This document shows positions 37,276-45,114 of a stretch of 64,000 bases of DNA, piece after piece. The number at the start of each line of letters is the position of its first letter. The first letter of the stretch is position 1. Origin of the DNA: Chloroflexota bacterium. Its GTDB lineage: Bacteria; Chloroflexota; Anaerolineae; Aggregatilineales; Phototrophicaceae. The stretch spans positions 44,372 through 108,371 of the forward strand of contig JACAER010000060.1 in the NCBI GenBank assembly GCA_013388745.1, written 5' to 3'. Below the pieces are notes generated by a model. The model saw only the letters and a program-made list of their open reading frames with translations, did not search any database and was not told the origin of the DNA. The position numbers were made by a program, and so were the translations under genes.

Positions 37276-38778
37276 TTACGCTCGCCGCGCCGCGCGCCGC
37301 CCAATGATCAGGATGTAGAGCACGCTGACGACAAACCAAAATACTCCAATGCCCGCTGCCACGAGTGTAGCCTGTGTGATCGCGCCGCCGCTGGTCAGGC
37401 CGATAGCGAGAATCGCCAGGAGCATAAAGGCATTCAGCGCCAGACCGAGCACCGGCAAAACAGTATGCCGCAGCATGTTGAATTCGCTTTGTCCACGAAA
37501 AGCGATCAATGTCAGTAGACAGATCAACGCATATAGAGCGAACGTGCCCAGGTTGGAAGCCAGTGTGATCCCTGTCAGCGAAATCACGCCGCCAAGCATT
37601 CCGATTGTGCCGACAATACCGGATGTGATGACCATCAGCAAGACGCTGGTATACGGCGTGACCTGCCGCTGCACTAACCCCAGTAGTTCGGGCGTTTCCG
37701 TATCCTGTGCCATCGCGAAACTGATGCGCACGCCGGTATTCATGGCCGAAAGCGTGGTGGCGAGCAGCGCCGCGCCAACCGTCACCGCCAGCACAATCAT
37801 AAAGGCTATACCGTTGCCTTCCAGTATCGTGTCGCCCAGCGCAATCGCCATATCACCGATAGGGGCGGCGCTGGCGGCGGCGGCTTGAATGCCGCGTCCC
37901 GCGAGATCGCCACCGAACCAGGCGCCGAGCGAATAACTGGCGGCGAAGTACTGCACAAGATAGGCCAGCAAACCCTGAATCAGCAGTGAGATAATCACGC
38001 TGTAGGGGATGTCGCGTTTGGGGTTGCGCGCTTTGGCCGCCAGCGTCGTAGACGATTCAAAGCCCGCCAGAATGATGATGGCGATGCCGGCTTGCAGCAG
38101 CATACCCCGGATGCTGTGCGGCAGAAACACCGATAGTACGTCGGCATGATACCAGCCTTGCGCGGGGACATTCAGAGGGTTTTGGTCGCGAAACATCAGC
38201 GCCAGCGCACTGAACATCACCAGCGTTGTCAGTTGGATGACATTGATAATGATGCTGGTGAGTGTCGATCCGCTGATGCCGCGCATCGCGCTCAGGCCGA
38301 TGAAGAACGCGATCAACCAGACGAAAAGAATCTGCCCCCACAGCGGTACATCCACCCCGCCGACGGTTTTGAACAGATAACTGATAAGCGTCGCCATGAA
38401 GGCCAGCATGACACCAGGGTAGACCCAGTAAAACAGATGCGCTGCCCAACCGGTATAAAACTTGACCACGCGCACCCAGCGACGGCTGATACTTGTTTCG
38501 CGTTCGAGAAAGGCTTTTTCGGCGAAATAATAGGCGCTGGCGCTGCCAGCCTCCGGGTAGCGGTGCGCGAGTTCGGCAAAAGCGAAGGCTGTCAAAAAAG
38601 CCACCACCACCGCCACCACGACTCCCGGCCACATGTCGGCGGCGGTATGCGCCCCTTGAGCATCGACACTGGCTGCGTGCAGTTGGAACGTCGTCCACAG
38701 GAATGCGCCCGGCGCCAACAGCGCCATCGTGTTGATGGTCAAGCCGGTTAGACCCAGTGTCCGTTGTCTCGTGCTCAT
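37276..38778 (-). CDS. APC superfamily amino-acid permease
   Basis: 500 residues from the ATG at 38778, chosen because AAGAGG lies about 4-9 bases upstream and the following 'LGLTGLTINTMALLAPGAFL' is the usual first helix of the family. About 12-14 membrane helices. 'FAFAELAHRYPEAGSASAYYF' is the APC consensus after helix 2, and 'AGFESSTTLAAKARNPKRDI' matches the 'GFE....EE..NP.R.IP' motif in helix 6-7. It probably imports or exchanges an amino acid; substrate is not readable. First gene of the permease, phosphatase, kinase, glutamine synthetase operon. Confidence 0.88.
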   Translation of the reverse strand: MSTRQRTLGLTGLTINTMALLAPGAFLWTTFQLHAASVDAQGAHTAADMWPGVVVAVVVAFLTAFAFAELAHRYPEAGSASAYYFAEKAFLERETSISRRWVRVVKFYTGWAAHLFYWVYPGVMLAFMATLISYLFKTVGGVDVPLWGQILFVWLIAFFIGLSAMRGISGSTLTSIIINVIQLTTLVMFSALALMFRDQNPLNVPAQGWYHADVLSVFLPHSIRGMLLQAGIAIIILAGFESSTTLAAKARNPKRDIPYSVIISLLIQGLLAYLVQYFAASYSLGAWFGGDLAGRGIQAAAASAAPIGDMAIALGDTILEGNGIAFMIVLAVTVGAALLATTLSAMNTGVRISFAMAQDTETPELLGLVQRQVTPYTSVLLMVITSGIVGTIGMLGGVISLTGITLASNLGTFALYALICLLTLIAFRGQSEFNMLRHTVLPVLGLALNAFMLLAILAIGLTSGGAITQATLVAAGIGVFWFVVSVLYILIIGRRAARRA

Positions 38779-39014
38779 GGCACCTCTTGGTAGAAAGTCA
38801 TAAAAGCCAATCCTGTCTATCAAGGGTAGCAACTTTGACGGAATTGACCAATAGTCTGTATCAAGTGGTCAGCTAACAATTTTCAGTGCTCAGTGCGCGC
38901 GCGCTTGTGTCGATCGCGGCTGTACAAGATAGCATAAAACCAACTGCATAAGATGCCCTTGTTCCGATGAAATCGACGTCGGCTTCTTTAGTGATTTTCG
39001 CCAAAACGATCGTT

Positions 39015-39803
39015 CTAGCGCTGCAAGAGATAAGCGAACGTCGCCAGCGATGTGTCGTGACTGATGCGCACACGCGGTGTTTCCAGCAGGTTGTCGCTGG
39101 TATGCAGTGTGCCGGGCTGCGTCGTGACGGCTGCCCAGATTGGCAGTGTGCGCAAGAAATCCAGCGTGTTGGCGTCGTAACGGCCCACCGGATAACAGAA
39201 CATATGCGTCTGGCGTCCGGTGTAATAGGCCAGACTTTGCAGGCTGCCAAGAATTTCGTACAGCAAAAAATCATAATCGCGCGTGTCAAGTTCCGCGTGA
39301 TTCTTGGTATGGCTTTCCATGCTCATGCCGGCGTCGGCCATCGTCCTAATCTGCTCCCAGTTGAGGTGCGCGGGGTCGTTGGCGTCAGCGCGCGCGGTGA
39401 TGACAAAAAACGTCGCTGTGTAGCCGAATTCGCGCAGGATGGGGAAGACTTCGGTGTAATGGTCGATATAGCTGTCGTCAAATGTCAGAACGACGGGGTT
39501 AGCGGGCAGGGGGCTGCCCTGCATCAGCGCGCCGTAAAGGTCGTAGAGCGAAATCGGCTGATAGCCGTTGTCGCGCAGGTAAGCCATTTGCTGGCGGAAG
39601 ATATACGGCTCAACGGTCAAACTGATGCGCACACGGTCTGCGCCTGCCGGAATCGCGCTCACATAGTGATACATTAGGATTGGGGCGTGAATGCGGCGCA
39701 GCGTACCGTCCCAGTTCACGGGCGTATCCTGAGAGTGCAGCGGCGCGATAGTGACCGCCGAGAGCAGGGTAAGCAGGGATAAGACAACAAAAAAACGACG
39801 CAT
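39015..39803 (-). CDS. Secreted polysaccharide deacetylase
   Basis: 262 residues from the ATG at 39803, where a signal peptide starts (MRRFFVVLSLL... ending near LHSQ). CE4 features: 'LMYHYVS', 'VVLTFDDSYIDHYTEVFPIL' (motif 1, with Ser instead of Gly after the Asp pair), 'MESHTKNH' (H-T-K-N-H, motif 2) and 'FCYPVGRYD'. It should deacetylate a cell-wall or external polysaccharide. It is transcribed away from the HMG-CoA reductase operon; the 130-base gap holds the operator described next. Confidence 0.85.
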   Translation of the reverse strand: MRRFFVVLSLLTLLSAVTIAPLHSQDTPVNWDGTLRRIHAPILMYHYVSAIPAGADRVRISLTVEPYIFRQQMAYLRDNGYQPISLYDLYGALMQGSPLPANPVVLTFDDSYIDHYTEVFPILREFGYTATFFVITARADANDPAHLNWEQIRTMADAGMSMESHTKNHAELDTRDYDFLLYEILGSLQSLAYYTGRQTHMFCYPVGRYDANTLDFLRTLPIWAAVTTQPGTLHTSDNLLETPRVRISHDTSLATFAYLLQR

Positions 39804-39879
39804 GTTTTGAGGATACGAATGTCTGGCGAACCTGTCAACCAAAAATGAGTCTGTCATGAGATTTTGTGCCAAATTTCAC

Positions 39880-39912
39880 CTATCAACAGCTATCAGATAG
39901 GTTTTGATAGCT
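39880..39912 (+). promoter_or_regulatory. Candidate operator upstream of the HMG-CoA reductase operon
   Basis: AGCTATCA (39888-39895) and TGATAGCT (39905-39912) form a perfect 8-bp inverted repeat with a 9-base spacer. A further CTATCA half-site lies at 39880, exactly 10 bp before the CTATCA at 39890. The repeat ends 21 bases before the HMGR start, where a repressor would block transcription. The same arms with the same spacing occur at 43605-43629. Confidence 0.65.
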
Positions 39913-39933
39913 GGCGCGTTTTACAGTGAGGGC

Positions 39934-41226
39934 ATGGAACGTACATCACGTCTCACCGGATTCTACAAGCTGTCTTTGACTCAACGTGCCGAAATGATCG
40001 CGCAGTGGGGGAATCTCAGCCCGCAGCAGCAGCAGGCCTTGATCGGTCTCGCCGGACTCAACAGCGTGCAGGCCGATCACATGATCGAGAATGCTGTTGG
40101 CGTCTATGGACTGCCGTTGGGCATCGCGACGAATTTTCAGATCAATGGCAAGGATTACTTGATTCCGATGGCGATTGAAGAACCATCGGTGGTCGCGGCG
40201 GTGAGTAATGCCGCCAAAATGTTCCGCGCCGGCGGCGGCTTCAGCGCTTCCAGTGATGACCCGGTCATGATCGGGCAGATGCAGGTGCTGGATGTGGCCG
40301 ATGTGCAGGCGGCGGCGCAGGCTGTGCTGGCGCAGCGTGAACGCCTGCTGGCCGAAGCCGATAAGGTTGGCGGCAGCATCGTTAAACACGGCGGCGGCGC
40401 GCGCGATATACAGGCGCGTGTCTTCGCGCAAACACCGGTTGGCCCGATGTTGATTGTGCATCTGTTGATGGACACACGTGACGCGATGGGCGCAAACGCG
40501 ATCAACACGGCGGTGGAACATCTTGCGCCGTTTATCGAGGACATCACCGGTGGCCGCGTTAATTTACGCATCCTGAGCAACCTGAGCGACCAGCGTAAGG
40601 CGCGCGCAGAGGGCATGGTGCCCGCCAGCGAACTGGAGCGTGAAGGGGTGAGCGGCGCTGAAGCCGTGCGTAATATCGTGGAAGCCGGCGTGTTTGCCGA
40701 AGTCGATCCGTACCGCGCTGCGACGCATAACAAGGGTGTGATGAACGGCATTGACGCCGTGATTATCGCGACCGGCAATGATTGGCGCGCGGTGGAAGCC
40801 GGGGCGCACGCTTATGCCGCACGCGGCGGCCACTACAGCAGCATGACAAAGTGGTGGCAGGACGACGGCGGCAATCTGCGTGGATCGATCGAGATTCCGC
40901 TTTCCGTTGGCATTGTCGGCGGGGCGACGCGCGTGCATCCGGTCGCTCAGGTGGCGCTGCAAATCTTAGCTATTCAAACAGCAAGGGAGTTGGCAGAGAT
41001 CGCTGCCGCTGTTGGATTGGCGCAAAACTTCGCCGCGTTGCGCGCGCTGGCCACAGAAGGCATTCAAAGCGGACATATGCGGATGCACGCGCGCCAGTTG
41101 GCTGTCGCCGCAGGCGCGGCTGGCGATCTGGTCGCGCGCGTGGTCGAGACGATGATCGCCGAGAAAAATATCCGCCTGGAACGCGCCAAAGTACTGGTAG
41201 AGGAACTCAAGACAGACAAATCATGA
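39934..41226 (+). CDS. mvaA: Class II hydroxymethylglutaryl-CoA reductase
   Basis: 430 residues. The ATG at 39934 (GTGAGG just upstream) gives the usual N-terminus 'RLTGFYKLSLTQRAEMIAQW'; the TTG at 39904 lies inside the operator. Class II features: 'ENAVGVYGLPLGIATNFQI', 'PMAIEEPSVVAAVSNAAKM' (catalytic Glu), 'DTRDAMGANAIN', 'ATHNKGVMNGIDAV' (catalytic Lys) and the C-terminal 'GHMRMHARQLA' (catalytic His). It reduces HMG-CoA to mevalonate, the committed step of the pathway. Class II is the bacterial/archaeal form, often NADH-preferring. First gene of the HMGR, HMGS, thiolase operon. Confidence 0.95.
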   Translation: MERTSRLTGFYKLSLTQRAEMIAQWGNLSPQQQQALIGLAGLNSVQADHMIENAVGVYGLPLGIATNFQINGKDYLIPMAIEEPSVVAAVSNAAKMFRAGGGFSASSDDPVMIGQMQVLDVADVQAAAQAVLAQRERLLAEADKVGGSIVKHGGGARDIQARVFAQTPVGPMLIVHLLMDTRDAMGANAINTAVEHLAPFIEDITGGRVNLRILSNLSDQRKARAEGMVPASELEREGVSGAEAVRNIVEAGVFAEVDPYRAATHNKGVMNGIDAVIIATGNDWRAVEAGAHAYAARGGHYSSMTKWWQDDGGNLRGSIEIPLSVGIVGGATRVHPVAQVALQILAIQTARELAEIAAAVGLAQNFAALRALATEGIQSGHMRMHARQLAVAAGAAGDLVARVVETMIAEKNIRLERAKVLVEELKTDKS

Positions 41227-41256
41227 GCAGGCATGGCTGAGAAATAGGATGATGGT

Positions 41257-42336
41257 ATGAGCTTGAACGGCATAGACTTGCAAAAACTGGTGATGCGCCC
41301 CGATCGGCAGGTGGGCATTGTGGGCTACGGCGCGTATGTGCCGCGCTACCGCTTGCCCGGCAGCGAAGTCGCGCGCATCTGGACAAACGGTTTGGGCGGC
41401 AGCCCGGTGAAAGAAAAAGCCGTCGCCGGCCTGGACGAAGATGTGACCACGATGTCGATTGAAGCGGCGCGCAATGCTTTGCTGCGGGCGCGCATTGACC
41501 CGCAGGCGATTCGCGCGGTGTGGGTGGGCAGCGAGAGCCATCCCTACGCGGTGAAGCCCACCAGCACGATTGTGGCCGAAAGTATCGGCGCGTCGGCTAA
41601 TATCCAGGCCGCCGACTGGGAATTCGCCTGCAAGGCGGGTACAGAAGCGGTACAGGCTTCTATCGGTATGGTTGGCAGCGGTATGAGCGGCTACACCTTG
41701 AGTATTGGCATGGATACAGCGCAGGGACGCCCTGGCGATGCGCTGGAATACACGGCGGCCTCCGGCGGCGCGGCTTATATCGTCGGCCCAGCGGCGGAAT
41801 CCTGCGCGGTCTATCAGGGCAGCTACAGCTTCGTGACCGATACGCCCGACTTCTGGCGGCGCGCCAATGTCACTTATCCCAGTCACGGTGATCGCTTCAC
41901 CGGCGAACCTGCGTATTTCAACCATACACTGGCGGCGGCGCAAGCCTTGATGGAAATGATGGGCACAACTGCTAAAGACTATACATGGGCGGTGTTTCAC
42001 CAGCCCAATGTCAAGTTCCCGTCGCGCGCTGCGCAGATTCTTGGTTTCAGCGACGAACAGATCAAACTCGGTTTGTTGGCGGGCGAGATCGGCAACGTAT
42101 ATTCCGGCTCGTGCATGTTGGGACTGACGGCGATTTTGGACAGCGCGCAGCCGGGCGATCGGATTTTGCAGGTCAGCTATGGCAGCGGCGCGGGTTCAGA
42201 TGCCTTCGATCTGGTCGTCACAGACAGGATCAACGAAGTGCGCGCGCTTGCCCCCAGCACACGCGACTATATCAATCGCCGCACGGTGATCGATTACGCC
42301 ACCTACTGCCGTTATCGCGGCAAATTGAAGGACTAA
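41257..42336 (+). CDS. Archaeal-type hydroxymethylglutaryl-CoA synthase
   Basis: 359 residues, close to archaeal HMGS (about 350) and shorter than the eukaryotic form. The catalytic triad is complete: Glu93 in GSESHP, Cys125 in '[11 protein letters not shown]', His248 in VFHQPN. The N-terminal '[15 protein letters not shown]' and C-terminal '[16 protein letters not shown]' are typical. It condenses acetyl-CoA with acetoacetyl-CoA. In archaea the enzyme forms a complex with thiolase through a DUF35 protein; both partner types are encoded just downstream. Start ATG has an AGGATG about 5 bases upstream. Confidence 0.93.
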   Translation: MSLNGIDLQKLVMRPDRQVGIVGYGAYVPRYRLPGSEVARIWTNGLGGSPVKEKAVAGLDEDVTTMSIEAARNALLRARIDPQAIRAVWVGSESHPYAVKPTSTIVAESIGASANIQAADWEFACKAGTEAVQASIGMVGSGMSGYTLSIGMDTAQGRPGDALEYTAASGGAAYIVGPAAESCAVYQGSYSFVTDTPDFWRRANVTYPSHGDRFTGEPAYFNHTLAAAQALMEMMGTTAKDYTWAVFHQPNVKFPSRAAQILGFSDEQIKLGLLAGEIGNVYSGSCMLGLTAILDSAQPGDRILQVSYGSGAGSDAFDLVVTDRINEVRALAPSTRDYINRRTVIDYATYCRYRGKLKD

Positions 42337-42370
42337 GTAAGGTTTTCATGGGCAATCTGTGGAGCAGTTT

Positions 42371-43522
42371 ATGCGCGAAGTAGCGATTATCGGAATCGGG
42401 CAGACGCCTGTGGGCGAACATTGGGGCAGCAGCCTGCGGATGCTGGCGGCGGATGCTGTCCGTGCGGCGCTGGCCGACAGCGGCCTGAAAAACGTGGACG
42501 CGGTGTATGTGGGAAATGCCTATGGCGCGGCGCTGAGCAGCCAGTCGCAGCTTGCGCCCATGATTGTCGATTATGCCGGGCTGGGCAATATCGAAGCCTT
42601 TAGCATAGAAGCGGGCGATGCTGCCGGTGGCGCGGCGCTGCGCGCGGGGTATCTCGCAGTGGCGTCGGGCGCAGTGGAAAGCGCGCTGGTCGTCGGTGTG
42701 GAAAAATCGACTGATATGGTAGGCAGTGCGCGGGTGCGCGCGCGCAGCGTAAGCCTGGATGCCGACTATGAAGCGGTGCATGGCGCGACTCTCACGGCGC
42801 TGGCTGCGATGCTCATGCGCCGCTATATGCACGAATTCGGTGTGCCGCTGGAAGCGTTCGAGGGGTTCAGCATCAACGCGCACGCCAACGCCAAAGCCAA
42901 CGAAAACGCCATGTATCGCAATACACTTAAGCCCGGCGCCTTCGCTAAAGCCGGCATGGTCTCCGATCCGGTATCGCTGTTTGATGGCGCGCCGGATGGC
43001 GATGGGGCAGCGGCTGTCATCCTGACAGACGCCGCACGCGCTGGGGATATGGTGCCGCAGCCGGTGCGAATCGTCGGCAGTGCGGTAGCCAGCGATACAC
43101 TGGCGCTGCAAGACCGCAGTGACCCGCTGTACCTGAAGGCTGCGAATCTTTCGGCGTACAAAGCGTATGTGCAGGCGGGCGTTCAGCCGCAGGATGTAAG
43201 CCTGTTTGAACTGCACGATGCCTTTACAGTTATTAGTGCCTTGACGCTGGAAGCAACCGGTTTTGCGACGCGCGGCGAAGGCTGGAAACTGGCGCAAAGT
43301 GGCGCGCTGGCGCTCAAAGGTACGCTTCCTATTGCGACTTTTGGGGGACTGAAGGCGCGTGGCAACCCGGCGGGTGCGACAGGCGTTTATCAGGCGGTCG
43401 AAGCCTGTCTGCAACTGCGTGGGCAGGCCGGCGCGAATCAGGTGGCAAATGCCAGAGTCGCCCTGATTCAGAATTTGGGCGGCTTAGCCAGCACGGCTGT
43501 TACTCATATCCTGACCGTTTAG
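42371..43522 (+). CDS. Archaeal-type (SCP-x-like) thiolase with altered active site
   Basis: 383 residues. The ATG at 42371 has GGAG 6 bases upstream. Thiolase fold: 'REVAIIGIGQTPVGEH' at the N-terminus, 'ALVVGVEKSTDMV', 'FELHDAFTVISAL' (His282, kept) and 'FGGLKARGNPAGATG'. Two key residues differ: the nucleophilic Cys of the CxS/CASGG motif is Asp83 (EAGDAAGGAAL), and the GHP His is Asn332 (GNP). DNA at both sites is unambiguous. In archaea this gene type makes acetoacetyl-CoA for HMGS; here classical chemistry appears impossible, so it may serve as a scaffold of the HMGS complex, with another thiolase doing the condensation. Confidence 0.88.
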   Translation: MREVAIIGIGQTPVGEHWGSSLRMLAADAVRAALADSGLKNVDAVYVGNAYGAALSSQSQLAPMIVDYAGLGNIEAFSIEAGDAAGGAALRAGYLAVASGAVESALVVGVEKSTDMVGSARVRARSVSLDADYEAVHGATLTALAAMLMRRYMHEFGVPLEAFEGFSINAHANAKANENAMYRNTLKPGAFAKAGMVSDPVSLFDGAPDGDGAAAVILTDAARAGDMVPQPVRIVGSAVASDTLALQDRSDPLYLKAANLSAYKAYVQAGVQPQDVSLFELHDAFTVISALTLEATGFATRGEGWKLAQSGALALKGTLPIATFGGLKARGNPAGATGVYQAVEACLQLRGQAGANQVANARVALIQNLGGLASTAVTHILTV

Positions 43523-43597
43523 GGGCTAAATGAGTGACAAATGGGCGAGGACTTAAGCATTGATTAAAGCATGAGAAAGGGTTAAGGAAACCCCCTG

Positions 43598-43666
43598 TTT
43601 TGAGAGCTATCAGGCACGATTTGATAGCTTTTGAGAGCTAATCAGGCATAAGATACGGACTGATAG
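43598..43666 (+). promoter_or_regulatory. Candidate operator upstream of the split DUF35 genes
   Basis: AGCTATCA (43605-43612), 9-base spacer, TGATAGCT (43622-43629): the same arms and spacing as before HMGR. A direct repeat of TTTTGAGAGCTATCAGG (43598) occurs 31 bp later as TTTTGAGAGCTAATCAGG (43629), and another TGATAG lies at 43661. The array of half-sites suggests cooperative binding of one regulator. Confidence 0.65.
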
Positions 43667-43701
43667 TTTGTGCAGCACAGCACAATAATGGAGAGAATGA
43701 C

Positions 43702-43866
43702 ATGCAGATTTCAAGGCACTGGCGGATGAATTCACTGCGTTATCGTTTGCAGGGTGTGCGTCTGGACAATGGGCAGGTGAGCCTGCAAGCGCGGCAGCCG
43801 CGCAGCGAAGAAGTCGTGGTAGAAAAGCGCCCGGCAGCCAACAAAGCGAAAGTCTACGCGGCCTAA
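43702..43866 (+). CDS. Small protein resembling the N-terminal part of a DUF35 acyl-CoA-associated protein
   Basis: 54 residues, start ATG with GGAGAG about 7 bases upstream. The 'SRHWRMNSLRYRLQG' start matches the helical N-terminus of DUF35 proteins (family pattern '..YWR....RYRL.G'). The zinc-ribbon knuckle that should follow (CxxCG) reads VRLDNG, so no metal ligand remains. The rest is basic and Ala/Lys-rich. It lies 25 bases before the gene for the OB-fold half in another frame, with a separate RBS for that gene, so the protein seems truly divided. Inferred role: docking helix of the thiolase/HMGS complex. Confidence 0.55.
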   Translation: MQISRHWRMNSLRYRLQGVRLDNGQVSLQARQPRSEEVVVEKRPAANKAKVYAA

Positions 43867-43891
43867 CTGTTCGATCACAAAAGGATAGTTT

Positions 43892-44197
43892 ATGCTGCCG
43901 CGAAAAAGCGTAGAAACGCCTAACGAGCAATTTACCTTTGCGGGGACGGGAAGTATTTACAGCTTTACTACGCTGCAAGAAATCCCGGAAGGCTATGAAG
44001 AGCAAGCGCCTTACATGCTAGCGCTTGTCAAACTCGACGAGGGGCCGTTGCTGACGGCGCAAATCACCGATCTGGATGAACAGGCTGTACAGATTGGGGA
44101 TCGCGTTGAGATGGTAACGCGCAAGCTGACCACCGAAGGGCCAACAGGCGTCATTGTCTACGGCTACAAGTTCCGCAAGATACTGCCGCGTTCGTAG
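43892..44197 (+). CDS. DUF35 OB-fold protein (thiolase/HMG-CoA synthase partner)
   Basis: 101 residues. After a short 'MLPRKSVETPNE', where zinc-ribbon cysteines would end in full-length proteins, the OB-fold pattern is clear: 'GTGSIYSFTTLQEIPEGYEE', 'APYMLALVKLDEGPLLTAQI', 'IGDRVEMVTRKL', 'GVIVYGYKFRK'. In archaea the DUF35 protein bridges acetoacetyl-CoA thiolase and HMG-CoA synthase and shares their CoA site. Its position after those two genes fits that role. Usual family members are about 130 residues with the ribbon in the same chain; here it is separate and cysteine-free. AAAGGATAG supplies an RBS. Confidence 0.82.
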   Translation: MLPRKSVETPNEQFTFAGTGSIYSFTTLQEIPEGYEEQAPYMLALVKLDEGPLLTAQITDLDEQAVQIGDRVEMVTRKLTTEGPTGVIVYGYKFRKILPRS

Positions 44198-44232
44198 GTT
44201 CCAGTCCAATAAAGCCCTATGAACTCAAAATC

Positions 44233-44262
44233 AAAAAGGCACGGCAGATGCTGTGCCTTTTT
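44233..44262. terminator. Bidirectional terminator between DUF35 and IPK genes
   Basis: AAAAAGGCAC (44233-44242) pairs with GTGCCTTTTT (44253-44262), with inner GCA/TGC pairs. A-run before and T-run after allow it to end both convergent transcripts. Confidence 0.8.
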
Positions 44263-44283
44263 CGTTTATGCTGCGCGCGGAAA

Positions 44284-45075
44284 CTACCCCGCCTGACTAA
44301 TAAGCGTGCCGGGCTGTACCTGCCCTAAGAGGGTTTGCCGCAGCAAATCGGGCTGTGTGCCATCCATAATGCGAATAGTCAGGCCGGGCAGCGCTTGCGT
44401 CAGTGCCAGCATATCGCGCACTTTGGTTTCCATACCCCCGGTGACATCTGTGCCATCAGAGCCGCCCAACGCGCTTTCAATCGCGGTGATATTGGCCGGT
44501 GTGATTGCTGGAATGAGCACGCCTGCTAAGTCATAGACGCCGGCAACTTGCCCCAGCAGCAAAATACGCTGCACCGGCAAATGCTGCGCCAGATAAAAAA
44601 AGATGGTTTCAGTGGAAATGATTGTGCCGCCGCGCATCGTATCGACGGCCACATCTCCATACACCAGCGGCACAAGACCGTGTTCCAGGGCGTGCTGTAC
44701 GGATGCAATACTCATGTGCCCAATACGCCCATTTACGGCGATGGCCGACGCCGACGGTTGAATACGCCACACCGGGATTCCGGCGGCCCTCAACGTTTTT
44801 GCTATCAGATAATTGAGTTCGGCTGCGGTGGTGGCGACTTCGGCGAATCCGCGCCATTCTTCAGGGGTATGCACGCCTTCGATCGTGCGATATTTTTTGG
44901 CGGCGACATGGCCGAACGAGCCGCTGCCATGTCCTAACAGGATGCGCAAGTTAGGGTCTTCGCGTAATGCCGCCGCAATTTCTGCCGCTGTCCGCTCGGC
45001 AACATCCTGGCGAAAGCGCGCTTCTACCTGCTTATCGGTGATCAGCGAACCGCCGAGTTTGACAAAAGTAATCAT
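44284..45075 (-). CDS. Isopentenyl phosphate kinase
   Basis: 263 residues from the ATG at 45075. Amino-acid kinase fold with IPK signature: 'FVKLGGSLITDK' (catalytic Lys), 'LLGHGSGSFGHVAAKKY' containing the IPK-specific His, 'VYGDVAVD', 'GTDVTGGMETKVRDML' (ATP site). It phosphorylates isopentenyl phosphate to isopentenyl diphosphate, the last step of the archaeal/Chloroflexota mevalonate variant. It follows mevalonate kinase in the same direction (39-base gap), and no phosphomevalonate kinase is seen, which supports the shunt. Start is uncertain by a few codons: a GTG at 45096 is in frame. Confidence 0.92.
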   Translation of the reverse strand: MITFVKLGGSLITDKQVEARFRQDVAERTAAEIAAALREDPNLRILLGHGSGSFGHVAAKKYRTIEGVHTPEEWRGFAEVATTAAELNYLIAKTLRAAGIPVWRIQPSASAIAVNGRIGHMSIASVQHALEHGLVPLVYGDVAVDTMRGGTIISTETIFFYLAQHLPVQRILLLGQVAGVYDLAGVLIPAITPANITAIESALGGSDGTDVTGGMETKVRDMLALTQALPGLTIRIMDGTQPDLLRQTLLGQVQPGTLISQAG

Positions 45076-45114
45076 AAATTCAGCTACCACAAGCACGATT
45101 TCAATGATGCCAGT

